This document shows positions 41,386-51,500 of a DNA stretch of 64,000 bases, in pieces (position 1 is the first letter of the stretch; each line of letters begins with the position of its first letter). This DNA comes from JBJMLO01 sp045805265 (GTDB lineage: Bacteria > Actinomycetota > UBA4738 > JACQTL01): positions 636,018-700,017 of the forward strand of contig JBJMLO010000011.1 in NCBI GenBank assembly GCA_045805265.1. The letters run 5' to 3'. The position numbers and the translations under genes were made by a program. Under the pieces are notes generated by a model that saw only the letters and a list, made by a program, of their open reading frames with translations, did no database searches and was not told the origin of the DNA.

Positions 41386-41937
41386 GTGAAGGCGTATCGC
41401 CGGGTCCCGGTGCTCGTTGCGATGGCGGTCCTGGTCGGCGCGGCGGCGGCCGCGTCCCCCGCCGCTCGCCTCATCGCCGCCTCCCCGGTGGCCTCGCACC
41501 ACGCCGGAGGGAGGGCGCGAGCGCTCGCCAATGCCATCTCGCACATCGAGGCCAACGAGGCGAAGCACCACGAGCAAGGGAACCCGGGGAAGCAGCACGA
41601 CTGCCATCTGCCCGGGCACGCCGGGAAGCCGCCACAATCGCCGAAGCCGCCAAAGCCCGGGCCCCCCGGGAGACCGCCGAAGCCGCCGAAACTCCCCAAG
41701 CCGCCAGAGCCCGCCGGATGCCACGATCACGGGAAACCGGGGAAGCCGGACAACGGCCACGAGCCTGAGAAGCCCGGCAAGCCGGAAGAGCGGGCCCACC
41801 CGCCGGGGAAGGGAAAGGGGCACGGCCACCGCGGACCCTGCGGCCCGCACGGGAGGCACTCCGGCCCGGATTACGGCGACCGGAGGACACCCGGCGACCG
41901 GCACGGTCCCGGCCACGACGAGCCCGAGAACGACTGA
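41386..41937 (+). CDS. Secreted proline/lysine-rich low-complexity protein
   Basis: 183 residues with a signal peptide (1-26), then a helix (GGRARALANAISHIEANEAKHH). The rest is of low complexity: repeated KPP/GKP units (about 80-145) and a His/Gly/Arg-rich end, with single Cys residues spaced through it. Such extended, basic Pro-rich chains can span or bind cell wall. No domain is recognised. Codon periodicity and the signal peptide favour a real gene, although the reverse strand is also open here because of the repeats. GTG start; no strong ribosome-binding site. Confidence 0.6.
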   Translation: MKAYRRVPVLVAMAVLVGAAAAASPAARLIAASPVASHHAGGRARALANAISHIEANEAKHHEQGNPGKQHDCHLPGHAGKPPQSPKPPKPGPPGRPPKPPKLPKPPEPAGCHDHGKPGKPDNGHEPEKPGKPEERAHPPGKGKGHGHRGPCGPHGRHSGPDYGDRRTPGDRHGPGHDEPEND

Positions 41938-41948
41938 CGAGACCGCCC

Positions 41949-43130
41949 TCAGGCGGCTTCCAGGAACTCCCGGATCATGCGGTTGGTGCGCTCGGCGTGC
42001 TCGTACTGCGGCACGTGGCCGCAGTCCTCGAACACCACGGAGGTCGCCTTCGGCAGCGCCCGCTCGACGTGCGGCGCGAACCGCGACGGGACCAGGCGAT
42101 CCCGGTCGCCCCACACGAACAGCGCCGGCCGGGAGAGCGAGGGCAGCCGGTCCCAGAAGCCCTTGTCGCCGTGGGGTTCCTCCAGGTAGATCTGCCGAGC
42201 GGCCGAGAAGAACGAGATCCTTCCTCGCGGCGTCTTGAACACCCGCAGGAACTCGTCCGCGGCGGCGTCGTACCAGGCGGCCGGAAGGCGGGAGGGCCGA
42301 GAGAACAGCCCCCGGATGCCCCGCACCACGGCGCGGTGGCGGATCGGCAGGGGGATCAGGGCCAGCTCGGGACGGAGCAGCCGCACGATCCGCACGTACT
42401 CCCGGCCCTTGATGAAGGCGGCAGCCGGCGCAAGCAGCACCAGCCGGTCGACCCGCTCCGGGAACCGCAATCCGGCCTCGATCGCGATGCGTCCGCCCAT
42501 CGAGTTCCCGACCACGTGCGCCCGCTCCACCCCCGACTTCCGCAGGAAGTCCTCGAGCCACCGGGCGAAGAACGTCGCGTGGTAGGAGCGAAGGGGCTTG
42601 TCCGACTCACCGAACCCGGGGAGGTCCGGCGCCAGCACGCGATGATCCCGGGCCAGGTCCCACATCGTGGGCAGCATCGAAGCGTTGGTCGCGCCGAGGC
42701 CGTGCAGGAGCACGACGGGCGAGCCCCGGCCAGCCTCCAGGTAGCCGGTGCGGATCCCGGCCGCCCGGACCTCGCGGTACTTCGGCCACCGAGGGTGTCC
42801 CTCGTGGGACCGGAGCATGGAATCCATGCGGAGCGACAGGGCCAGGTTGCCCCGCACCTGGAGGTCGCCCTCGAGGAAGGCCTCGACGCCCGAGCGGGTC
42901 CCCCGGACGATGGCCTCGAGGGTGTCGGCGTCGGTGACGATCCGGGCGTCCGAGGCTTCGGGCTCGCCCGGTTCCACGTCCATGTGCCGGTCGTGGAGCC
43001 GGATGGTCCAGTGCTCGGGTCCGACCTCGAGATCGACTGTCGCGGACAGGCCGGCCACTACCTGGGCACGCTCCGCCTGCCCGCGCAGGAGCCCGGCGAG
43101 CGCCGATCGGTCGCGGGTCGCGGTCACCAC
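41949..43130 (-). CDS. SCP2-like domain fused to alpha/beta hydrolase
   Basis: 393 residues. Residues 8-105 resemble a sterol-carrier (SCP2) domain (VDLEVGPEHWTIRLHDRH, ARIVTDADTLEAIVRGTRSG, GDLQVRGNLALSLRMD). Residues 130-393 are an alpha/beta hydrolase with the full triad: Ser in HVVGNSMGGRIA, Asp in VWGDRDRLVP, His in DCGHVPQYEHAE. The fusion suggests a lipophilic ester is bound and hydrolysed. The start at GTG 43130 is supported by GAGGGA six bases upstream. A CGACCA-tc-TGGTCG palindrome lies 17 bases further upstream (43147-43160), a good candidate operator. Confidence 0.85.
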   Translation of the reverse strand: MVTATRDRSALAGLLRGQAERAQVVAGLSATVDLEVGPEHWTIRLHDRHMDVEPGEPEASDARIVTDADTLEAIVRGTRSGVEAFLEGDLQVRGNLALSLRMDSMLRSHEGHPRWPKYREVRAAGIRTGYLEAGRGSPVVLLHGLGATNASMLPTMWDLARDHRVLAPDLPGFGESDKPLRSYHATFFARWLEDFLRKSGVERAHVVGNSMGGRIAIEAGLRFPERVDRLVLLAPAAAFIKGREYVRIVRLLRPELALIPLPIRHRAVVRGIRGLFSRPSRLPAAWYDAAADEFLRVFKTPRGRISFFSAARQIYLEEPHGDKGFWDRLPSLSRPALFVWGDRDRLVPSRFAPHVERALPKATSVVFEDCGHVPQYEHAERTNRMIREFLEAA

Positions 43131-43165
43131 GGGCAGTCCCTCGGTTCGACCATCTGGTCGGTCAT
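43124..43165 (-). promoter_or_regulatory. Operator-like palindrome and 13-codon leader frame before the SCP2-hydrolase gene
   Basis: CGACCA-tc-TGGTCG (43147-43160) is a perfect 6-base dyad of the form bound by many TetR-type repressors. TACGAT on the minus strand (43192-43187) could be the -10, placing the dyad in the early transcript. The same stretch encodes a short frame (MTDQMVEPRDCPW) whose TGA overlaps the hydrolase GTG, so translation could be coupled. Both readings are tentative. Confidence 0.35.
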
Positions 43166-43270
43166 ACCCATCGGCGCACGATCGGCATCGTAACCGTTCG
43201 GCTCCGGCCGTGGGGGGAGGCGGGACGGCCCGTTTGCCCCTCCGCGGGGCCTCCGGGATCATGGGCGTCG

Positions 43271-43951
43271 ATGGCACCGAGGGCCCCCGTGTACCTGGAG
43301 GTGGGCGCGAAACGCGCGTTCGCCAACTCGTTCGACTGGCCGGGCTGGAGCCGGAGCGGGAGGGATCCAGACGCGGCGATGGAGGCGCTGGTCGCCGCGG
43401 CCGGCCGGTACCGGCGGGCCATCGGCTCGGCGGCCCGCGGGTTCGTCGTGCCGGGTTCCGTGGAGGACCTGCGGGTCGTGGAACGCGTGCGCGGCAACGG
43501 GACGACGGACTTCGGGGCGCCGGGGGTGCCGGCGAAGGCCGACGACAGGACGCCGGACCAGGCCGGGGTGCGACGGCACCTCCGCGTGCTGGATGCCTGC
43601 CGGCGGGCGTTCGACAAGGCCGCCCGGAAGGCGGCCGGGATCGAGCTCCGGAAGGGTCCGCGGGGCGGGGGGCGGGACCTCCACGCGATCGTGGCCCACG
43701 TGCTCGACGCGGACAGGGCCTACCTGACCGGGCTCGGCGGCGCGTTCCGCCCGGACCCGGACGCCTCCGTGGACGAGCAGATGGCCGGCATGCGGGCGGC
43801 CTTCACCGAGGCCGTGCGGCTCCGGGCGCGGGGCGAACCGCCGCCGAAGCCTCGCCCCAGGGCGAAGATGTGGCCGATCGCGTACGGGATCCGCCGATCG
43901 GCGTGGCACGCGATCGACCACGTCTTCGAGATCGAGGACCGCTCGGAGTAG
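43271..43951 (+). CDS. DinB-like (four-helix bundle) protein
   Basis: 226 residues. The pattern of helices and the end of the protein (IRRSAWHAIDHVFEIEDRSE, with Ala-Trp-His-x3-His) match DinB/MSMEG-type metal-binding four-helix proteins; a second His lies in RDLHAIVAHVLDADRAYL. The N-terminus (PVYLEVGAKRAFANSFDWPGWSRSG) is a conserved opening of this actinobacterial subgroup. Such proteins are often thiol transferases or of unknown role. Divergent from the SCP2-hydrolase gene and convergent with a VOC gene. Confidence 0.8.
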   Translation: MAPRAPVYLEVGAKRAFANSFDWPGWSRSGRDPDAAMEALVAAAGRYRRAIGSAARGFVVPGSVEDLRVVERVRGNGTTDFGAPGVPAKADDRTPDQAGVRRHLRVLDACRRAFDKAARKAAGIELRKGPRGGGRDLHAIVAHVLDADRAYLTGLGGAFRPDPDASVDEQMAGMRAAFTEAVRLRARGEPPPKPRPRAKMWPIAYGIRRSAWHAIDHVFEIEDRSE

Positions 43952-43966
43952 CGGTCGTCGGGTGTG

Positions 43967-44353
43967 TCAGCTGGTGGTGGCGCGCTGGCCGACCGCGATG
44001 ATGTTCCCCTCGGGGTCGATGAACCAGGCTCCGCGCTCTCCGCCCAGGTCCGCGATCCCGTTCTCGTCCGTCTTGAGCCCGGGAAAGTCGTACTGCTCGA
44101 ACGTGATCCCCTTGCCGCGGAGATCCGCGACGGCCGCCTCGAGGTCGTCGACCTCGAGGTTCGCCGCCGTCGCCTTGTTGGTCCCGGCGAACTCGCTCGG
44201 GTACACGAAGAGATGGCTCGTGCCCACCTTGAACATCACGCCGCCCGGGTTCACCTCCTCGACCTCGAGCCCGAGCGTCTGCTCGTAGAACGCACGCGCC
44301 CTGTCAACATCCTTGGCCGGAAGCGTGGGCCCTGCTTCGGTGAAGTTTGCCAT
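43967..44353 (-). CDS. VOC family protein
   Basis: 128 residues, one VOC domain: AGPTLPAKDVDRARAFYEQTLGL, HLFVYPSEFAGTNKATAANLEV, then GAWFIDPEGNIIAVGQR. The FIDPEGN strand carries the family Glu ligand. It resembles bleomycin-resistance-type or glyoxalase-type proteins of about 125 residues. No specific substrate can be given. This is one of four VOC genes in the window, none adjacent to another. Confidence 0.88.
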   Translation of the reverse strand: MANFTEAGPTLPAKDVDRARAFYEQTLGLEVEEVNPGGVMFKVGTSHLFVYPSEFAGTNKATAANLEVDDLEAAVADLRGKGITFEQYDFPGLKTDENGIADLGGERGAWFIDPEGNIIAVGQRATTS

Positions 44354-44406
44354 TGACGATCACCTCCCGCGCGGATGCTATGGGACCCACCGGCCGTTGC
44401 GCAAGG

Positions 44407-45291
44407 TCACACCGTGCCGGCGCTGCCGGCGACCTGCCGCTCGCTGAGCTCCCACAGGCGGCGGGCCACGTCGAGGTCCCGCGCCTCCCGGCTCGGCCGG
44501 CCCAGGCGGCGGTCGACGTAGTACCAGCCGCTCTGGTCGGTCACCACCGCTGAGTCGGCCAGCCACACCAGCGTGTCGGCTCCCCGTTGGTTGCTCCGCG
44601 CGAACGGCCGGGCCAGGGCCATCGCGACGCGCATCCGCAGGCCGTTGTTCTTGTTGAAGTTCGAGGCCACGAACCCCGGGTGGTAGCAGTTGGCGGTGGC
44701 CTGGGTGCCCTCGAGGCGCCGGGCGAGCTCGGCGGTGAACAGGATGTTCGCGAGCTTGGTCTGGGCGTACCGCCGGAACCCGCGCCCCTCGTCGGGCCCG
44801 GACTCCAGCTCATCGAAGGGGATCCGGGCGCCGGAGTGGGCGTCCGAGGCCGTCGTGATCACCCGGGCCGGGGCCCTCCCCGTCAGGCGTTCGAGCAGGA
44901 GGTTCGTCAGGAGGAACGGCGCCAGGTGGTTCACCGCCCACGTCAGCTCGATGCCGTCCTCGGTGACCCGATGCCGCGTGTTGATGGCGCCGGCGTTGTT
45001 GACGAGCACGTCGAGACGCGCGTAGCGGTCGAGGATCTCGCCCGCCAGCCGCCGCACGGCGGACTGCGACGACAGGTCCGCCAGCAGGACGTCGACGTCT
45101 CCGGCGCCGCTCGCGCGCGCGATGCGCTCCCGCGCGGCCCGCGCGCGTTCCTTGCTCCGGGCGACGATGGCGAGCTCGGCGCCGCGCCGGGCCAGCTCCT
45201 CCGCGGCGGCCAGCCCGATCCCCGCCGTGGCGCCCGTGATGAGGACGCGCTTCCCGGCCACGCCGTCCCACGTCCGCGTTCGATCGGCCAC
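44407..45291 (-). CDS. Short-chain dehydrogenase/reductase (retinol-dehydrogenase-like)
   Basis: 294 residues. NAD(P)-binding TGATAGIG (about residues 20-27), NNAG (about 95), the active-site Ser in ITTASDAHSG and Y-x3-K in YAQTKLAN are all present. The insert after the catalytic Lys (VASNFNKNNGLRM, FARSNQRGADTLVWLA) is typical of the retinol dehydrogenase/WWOX-like SDR branch. The start is uncertain: GTG 45291 lacks a strong ribosome-binding site, and the frame stays open to an ATG at 45360. Confidence 0.88.
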   Translation of the reverse strand: MADRTRTWDGVAGKRVLITGATAGIGLAAAEELARRGAELAIVARSKERARAARERIARASGAGDVDVLLADLSSQSAVRRLAGEILDRYARLDVLVNNAGAINTRHRVTEDGIELTWAVNHLAPFLLTNLLLERLTGRAPARVITTASDAHSGARIPFDELESGPDEGRGFRRYAQTKLANILFTAELARRLEGTQATANCYHPGFVASNFNKNNGLRMRVAMALARPFARSNQRGADTLVWLADSAVVTDQSGWYYVDRRLGRPSREARDLDVARRLWELSERQVAGSAGTV

Positions 45292-45375
45292 GCTTCGCCC
45301 ACCCGGGGTCGAGGAGCGGCCAGTCTCGCAGGGTCGCCGGCGGCGCGCCGGGGCCGCCACGCGCCGGGCGGCTCC

Positions 45376-47577
45376 TCAGAACGAGGAGCCGCCGAAGCGG
45401 TACTCGGCGATCGACTGCAGAACGCTCGCCAGGACGCCTTGCGAGGTCCCCGAGGGCTGGAACGCGTCCCGGGGGCCGAACACGAGCGCCACGAACAGGG
45501 CCTTGTCGTTGGGGTCGATCCCGCCCACACCCTGGATGAACCCGCCGGAGTAGCCGTACACGTTCTCGGTGGACCCGGCGAGTCCCTGGAACGGGTTGTG
45601 CTGGGCCGTTCCCCTCGACGTCACGGGGGCCGGGAGCAGGCCAGTGCTCTGCTGCACGGTCTCCGTGAGGAGTCGGTCGGTGAGGTCGGCCTCGGGCAGT
45701 CGCTGCACCTCCGCGGGGAGACTGGAGAGGTTGTACCGGAACAGGTACACGCCCTGCGATCCGTCCGCGTTCCGCAGCCCGTCGCGGAAGCCGGGGAGGG
45801 AGGAGTCGGCCAGCCGCCAGTCCTGCGGATGGCAGACCTCGAGGTTGACGGACCGGTCGATGAACGCCCTCATCGCCCCGAACCGGGCCGGAGCCTCCCC
45901 CTGGCCGGCCAGGTGCCCGCCCACGTACAGCTCGACCCGGTAGTCGCCCGGGTCGAGGCACCGCGCCGGGATCGAGGAGCTGACCAGGTTCCGCCCGACC
46001 GCCCCCGGCGAGGACGGCTCCGAGCTCGCATCGATGACGCCCGACACCTCGGGCATCCCCACCCAGCCGGCGCCGGGCGGGCGGTAGTACCACTCGGCCG
46101 ACAGCGGCTGGGAGGACGGGTCGAAGCCGGTCGAGCCACCCGTGAACCACGCGAGCGTCCCCGGTGAGAGCTGGACGCGCACGCCGGAGAACGACGCATC
46201 GCCCCCCGGGTCGGACGGGGCCTTCGCCGCGAACGACCCCACGACCAGCTCCTTGGCCGCGGCCACGCCGTCCGCCAGGGCGGGGTTCGCGGCCGCCACC
46301 GCTTCCAGGTCGCTCAGCGCGCCCGACACGTAGGGCTGCTCGAACGCGGGCGAGTTGCGCGGCTGCGAGGGATCGCCGTGCAGATACAGCATCCGGGCCG
46401 CGGCGTCGCGGTAGGCGGACCTCGAGCCCGGGCCGTCCCCCTGCGCCAGGAGCGACGCGGCCAGCGTGAACCGCGGGACGGGGTCGTCGGGCACCACCTG
46501 GATGGCCTGACGCGCATATGCCGCGGCGGCCGCGAACTGGTCGGGCCGGTCGTGGAGCCCGAGCGAGAAGGCCGTGCCGCCCAGCTGCTCGAGGACCAGC
46601 CCGTTGTCGAACCCGAGGTCCCGCGCAGTCGTCAGGTCCGACTCCACCCGCTCCAGCGCGTCCGGCGGGATCAGCGCCGCCTCGACCTGGGTCGCGCTGC
46701 CGAACAGCGTGGCGTTGGCCCGTCCCAGGTACGCCCGGGCGAACCCGGGCCACTCGTCGATGGCCCGGGTGAAGTGCTCCACGGCGGCCTTCGCCCCGTC
46801 CGGCGCGTTCGCCACCTCGAGGGCCACCTCGCCCTTCGCGTACTCGTCCGCGGCTGCGACGGGAATCGCCGACGGCCGGCTCAGCGCGACCTGCACTGCC
46901 CACGCCACGCCGACCGCCAGGAGCACGACCCCGACCCCGGCGAACAGCCGGAGGATCCGGTCCGGGAGCGCCAGCGCGAAGCCCAGGAGGTACAGCGCCA
47001 CGGCGAACAGCGTGAGGATGGCCGTGAACCTCGCCGCCCGGCCCTCCCACGCCGAGTTCGTGGTGTTGGCCGCGTCCTGGAGGGCCTGGTTGCGCAACGC
47101 GTCCTGGGTGGAGCGCGCGAAGAACGCCCGGGGGAACGACGCGTCCTGCTGGGGGCCGTCCGGGCCGTTCGCGGTGAGCGGCGTGAGGGCCTGGGTGTGG
47201 TCGGCGAGCGTCTGCCACAGCTGCTGCTCGACGCGGAACGCCCGCAGCGCGTCGCCCTTCGCGAACAGCGATTCCTGCAAGGCGTTGCCGGCCCGTCCCC
47301 GCTGGTCCTGCGCCTGCAGGAACAGCTCGTAGTGCACCTGGGCGTCCTGCTGGGCCTTCAGCTGGCTGGACATCGTGAGCGCGGCCAGGCGCTGGGCCTC
47401 CTGGCCGGCGTCGTTGCTCCTGCGGGAGGCCTGCACCTGGAGGTACCCGACGAGGGTGATCGCGACCGACACCAGCACGATGCCCACCGTGATGTGGCGC
47501 GACAGCGGGTGCTGCTCACGCTCCCCCCCGCGTCCGCCGGCGCTCTCCTCGCGTCCGGTCTCCTCCTGGCTGCTCAT
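45376..47577 (-). CDS. Membrane-anchored TPR protein of unknown function
   Basis: 733 residues: a hydrophilic 28-residue N-terminus, one membrane helix (about 29-46), a coiled helical segment rich in Gln/Ala (55-110), two further helices (about 175-230), TPR-like repeats (about 255-400; AVEHFTRAIDEWPGFARAYLGRA, AAAYARQAIQVVPDDPVPRFTLA) and an extracytoplasmic beta-rich C-terminal half (420-733) with FTGGSTGFDPSSQPLSAEWYY and two Cys. The start is one base after the stop of the upstream gene (47579), so both are one unit. No family is recognised. The topology suggests a scaffold with a large exterior domain. Confidence 0.75.
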   Translation of the reverse strand: MSSQEETGREESAGGRGGEREQHPLSRHITVGIVLVSVAITLVGYLQVQASRRSNDAGQEAQRLAALTMSSQLKAQQDAQVHYELFLQAQDQRGRAGNALQESLFAKGDALRAFRVEQQLWQTLADHTQALTPLTANGPDGPQQDASFPRAFFARSTQDALRNQALQDAANTTNSAWEGRAARFTAILTLFAVALYLLGFALALPDRILRLFAGVGVVLLAVGVAWAVQVALSRPSAIPVAAADEYAKGEVALEVANAPDGAKAAVEHFTRAIDEWPGFARAYLGRANATLFGSATQVEAALIPPDALERVESDLTTARDLGFDNGLVLEQLGGTAFSLGLHDRPDQFAAAAAYARQAIQVVPDDPVPRFTLAASLLAQGDGPGSRSAYRDAAARMLYLHGDPSQPRNSPAFEQPYVSGALSDLEAVAAANPALADGVAAAKELVVGSFAAKAPSDPGGDASFSGVRVQLSPGTLAWFTGGSTGFDPSSQPLSAEWYYRPPGAGWVGMPEVSGVIDASSEPSSPGAVGRNLVSSSIPARCLDPGDYRVELYVGGHLAGQGEAPARFGAMRAFIDRSVNLEVCHPQDWRLADSSLPGFRDGLRNADGSQGVYLFRYNLSSLPAEVQRLPEADLTDRLLTETVQQSTGLLPAPVTSRGTAQHNPFQGLAGSTENVYGYSGGFIQGVGGIDPNDKALFVALVFGPRDAFQPSGTSQGVLASVLQSIAEYRFGGSSF

Positions 47578-47578
47578 C

Positions 47579-48346
47579 TCACGACCCCACCGCGACGAGC
47601 GCCCACACGACCAGCCCGGCCACGAGCGCCACGGTTCCCGTCACGAGGAACGCGTGGCGGCTGCGGCGCCGGGCCACCTGGGCCAGCGTCAGGAAGAACA
47701 GCGCCGCCACGAGGACCATCCCCACCGCCACCGTCCGCGTGGTCTTGGTGTGGGACCGGGCGGCCTGGGCCTGGACCCCCTCGGGGTGGAGCTGCTGGTA
47801 CACCACGTACCGGCCGAGGAGGTTGTTCAGCGCCTGCTTCCGGTCGTAGGTCACCGTCCCGTCGGGAGCCACCTGCGGGAAGTTCGCGAAGAACAACGAG
47901 CCGGTTGTCCGGGCCAGCGCCGCCTGGCCCTGGGCCTCCGACGCCAGCTGCTGAGAGAGCGCGGGATCGCTCGCGGCGAGGCTGTCCGCCTGCTGCTCGA
48001 AGAACCGCCGGGCCTGGATCTCCTGTTCGAACGTGCCCAGTCGCCGGAGCTCCTCGCCGACATCCGCCCTGGCGCTCGTCAGGATCCGTTCACGCTCGAG
48101 GAACTGCTGCTGCGCCTGCTGGTCGAGATCCGAGGCTCGCGTGGAGGTGACGGAGGCCGACCAGGCCACGCCGGCGCCGGCCAGCGACGCGATCACGATG
48201 AGCAGGGCGACGATCAGCCGGTACCGGCCGGAGGGCTCGGCGGGACGGGATCCGGCGACATCCGCGCCCGGGCCGGCCGACGCGCCTTGCTCCGGGCCGA
48301 CGGACGGCTCGGAAGACTGCTCGGCAGGTTCGTCGGTCGAGGTCAT
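47579..48346 (-). CDS. Membrane protein paired with the TPR protein
   Basis: 255 residues: an acidic, Pro/Ala-rich cytoplasmic N-terminus (1-40), helix at about 43-62, a periplasmic Gln/Glu-rich coiled region (70-190; QQFLERERILTSARADVGEEL) and two helices near the C-terminus (about 205-250). The layout mirrors the first third of the downstream TPR protein (helix, coiled segment, two helices), so they may be related and form a complex. It is divergent from the zinc-ribbon/cyclase/AAA gene. No family is recognised. Confidence 0.75.
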   Translation of the reverse strand: MTSTDEPAEQSSEPSVGPEQGASAGPGADVAGSRPAEPSGRYRLIVALLIVIASLAGAGVAWSASVTSTRASDLDQQAQQQFLERERILTSARADVGEELRRLGTFEQEIQARRFFEQQADSLAASDPALSQQLASEAQGQAALARTTGSLFFANFPQVAPDGTVTYDRKQALNNLLGRYVVYQQLHPEGVQAQAARSHTKTTRTVAVGMVLVAALFFLTLAQVARRRSRHAFLVTGTVALVAGLVVWALVAVGS

Positions 48347-48549
48347 GGCAGTTGGGCGCGGCGCTCGTCGCGGCGAGCCCCCGACCGCCGCGGCCGGAGC
48401 CTACGAGCGAGCCAAGCGCATGTAAAGGGCAAAGACGGCAGGAACCGGACGAAGGCCCCGACAGGGTCCCTTTGCCTCCAGACTCGCACGGCGTCCTGTA
48501 CGGTGCGGTGCCCCTTCGCTACGCTCTGCCCGTCACCCGGAGGGATCAC

Positions 48550-51500
48550 GTGGTCTGCGGCGTCTGCGGTACCGAGAACGAGGCCGGCCGGAGTTTCTGC
48601 GGCGAGTGCGGCTCGCCGCTCGCCGTCGTGTGCGGGACGTGCGGCACAGCGAACACCCCCGGGATGAAGTTCTGTGGCGCGTGCGGCTCGCCGCTGGTGG
48701 CCGGTGCGGTCCCGCGCCCGGCCGCGCCCACGGCGACACCGGCACCGGCCGCCTCACCGGCCGCGGAGCGCCGGCTGGTCTCGGTCCTGTTCGCCGACCT
48801 CGTGGGATTCACGGCCCTGTCCGAGTCGCGGGACCCCGAGGGGGTTCGCGAGCTGCTCACCCGGTACTTCGACTCCTCTCGCCGGGTTATCCAGCGGTAC
48901 GGCGGCACCGTGGAGAAGTTCATCGGCGATGCGGTCATGGCCGTGTGGGGCACCCCCACCGCGCAGGAGGACGACGCCGAGCGGGCGGTCCGCGCGGCCC
49001 TCGACCTGGTGGACGCCGTCGCCGCGCTCGGCGCCGAAGTGGGGGCCCCGGAGCTGCAGGCCCGGGCCGGCGTGCTGACCGGCGAGGCCGCGGTGACGGT
49101 CGGCGCCGAGGGGCAGGGCATGGTCGCCGGCGACCTCGTGAACACGGCCTCGCGGATCCAGTCGGAGGCGGTCCCCGGGACGGTCCTGACCGCGGACGCG
49201 ACCCGCCGGGCCACGGAGGCGGCGATCATCTACGAGGACGCCGGCCCCCGCGAGCTGAAGGGGAAGGCGGAACCGGTCGCGCTGTACCGCGCGGTTCGGG
49301 TGATCGGCGGCCGGGGCGGTGCGCTGCGCTCCACCGGCCTCGAGGCCCCGTTCGTGGGGCGGGACCGGGAGCTCCGGCTGCTGAAGGAGCTGCTCCACGC
49401 CTCCGCCGACGAGGGGAAGGCGCATCTGCTCTCCGTGGTCGGCATCGCCGGCATCGGGAAGTCGCGGTTGACGTGGGAGCTGTTCAAATACATCGACGGC
49501 CTGGCGGCCACCATCTACTGGCACCGGGGCCGCTGCCTCGCGTACGGCGAGGGCGTCACCTACTGGGCGCTGGCCGAGATGCTGAGGGGCCGCGCCGGGA
49601 TTGTCGAGGGCGAGGACGCACCGACGGCTGCCGCGAAGCTCCACGCCTCCGTCGAGGAGCACGTCCGCGACCCCGAGGAGCGCCGGTGGGTGGAGCCGCG
49701 CCTGGCCCAGCTCCTGGGCCTGGAGGAGCGCACGGCCGGCGAGCGCGAGGACCTCTTCGCCGCATTCCGCCTGTTCCTGGAGCGCCTGACCGACCGGTTC
49801 CCCGTCGCGTTGGTGTTCGAGGACATGCAGTGGGCCGAGCCCGCCCTGGTCGACTTCATCGAGTACCTCCTGGACTGGTCGCGCGGCCACCCGCTGTTCG
49901 TCCTGACGCTGGCTCGCCCGGAGGTCGCGGAGCGCCACCCGACGTTCGCGGCGAACAAGCGCAACTTCACGTCGCTGTACCTCGAACCGCTGGTCCCCTC
50001 GGCAATGGACGCGCTGCTGGCCGGCCTGGCGCCGGGGCTGCCGCCCGAGCTCCGCGGGCGCATCCTGGACCGGGCGGAGGGCGTGCCGCTGTACGCCGTG
50101 GAGACGGTCCGCATGCTGATCGACCGCGGCCTCCTGGTGCGGGAGGGCAACGAGTACCGGCCCGCGGGCCCGGTCGAGGACCTCGACGTGCCCGAGACCC
50201 TCCACGGGTTGATCGCCGCGCGGCTCGACGGCCTCGACCAGCGCGAACGCCGGTTCCTCCAGGACGCGAGCGTGCTCGGGAAGACCTTCACCCGGCACGC
50301 CGCCTCGGCGATCGTTGGCGTCGACGAGGCCGAGTTGGACCCGCTGCTGACCTCGCTCGTACGGAAGGAGGTGCTCTCGCAGCAGGCCGATCCGCGGTCG
50401 CCGGAACGTGGCCAGTACGGGTTCCTCCAGGACCTGGTGCGGCGCGTGGCCTACGAGACGCTGGGCAAGCGCGAGCGCAAGGCGCGCCACCTCGCCGCCG
50501 CGGACTACCTGCAACGCGGCGCCGACTACGACGAGAGCGAGGTCATCGAGGTGGTGGCGGCGCACCTCGTCGATGCGTATCGCGCCGCCCCGGAGGCCGA
50601 CGACGCGCCGGCCATCCTGGAACGCGCCCGCGAGGCCCTGGCCCAGGCGGGCCGGCGGGCGTCCTCGCTCGGCGCGAGCGAGGAGGCCCAGCGGTACTTC
50701 GAGCGGGCGGCCGAGCTGGCCGGGGACCCGGTGCAGCGCGCCGAGTTGCTGGAGCGGTCGGCGGACATGGCGGCGAGAGGCGGGCGCAACCAGCGGGCCC
50801 TCGAGCTGTTCGACGAGTCGATCCGGCTGTTCACCGAGGCCGGGCAGAGCCACGCCGCCGCCCGGGCGTCGGCCGCCAGCGGGCCCGTGCTGTGGACCGG
50901 CGGCCACATCGAGGAAGCCCTTCGCCGGATGGAGGAGGGCTACGCGGTCCTCGCCGCGGACGAGCCCGACGCCGACACCGCAGTCCTCCTCGCGGAGCTC
51001 GGTCGCCTGTTGTTCTTCAGCGGCGACGCCGACGGAGCGCTCGAGCGACTCGACCGGGCCCTCGAGATCGCGGAGGCCATCCCCTTGCCGGAGACGATCG
51101 CCCAGGCCCTGAACACGAAGAGCCTCGTCTTCTCCGCCCGCGGTCGCAGCCAGGAAGCGCAGGCCTTGCTGAAGCACGCCCTGCAAGTGGCGCTCGACCA
51201 CGACCTGCCGGTCCCGGCCGTCCGAGCGTACATCAACCTCTCCCACCAGATGACCGAGCTGATGAGGCTCGACGACGCGCTCGCCTACCAGACGAGCGGC
51301 CTGGCCTTCGCGAGGCGGGTCGGGGTCAGGTGGGCGGAGTGGTGGATGCTCGGACACCTCACGCACACGTATCGGCATCTGGGGGACTGGGAAGCCTCCG
51401 AACGGGCGGCTCGTGAGATCCCGGACCCGGACGAGGTCCCCGACGCCCACATCTCCGCGCGGGACGCCAGCTGGACGCGAGTGCAGATGGCGGTTGCCCG

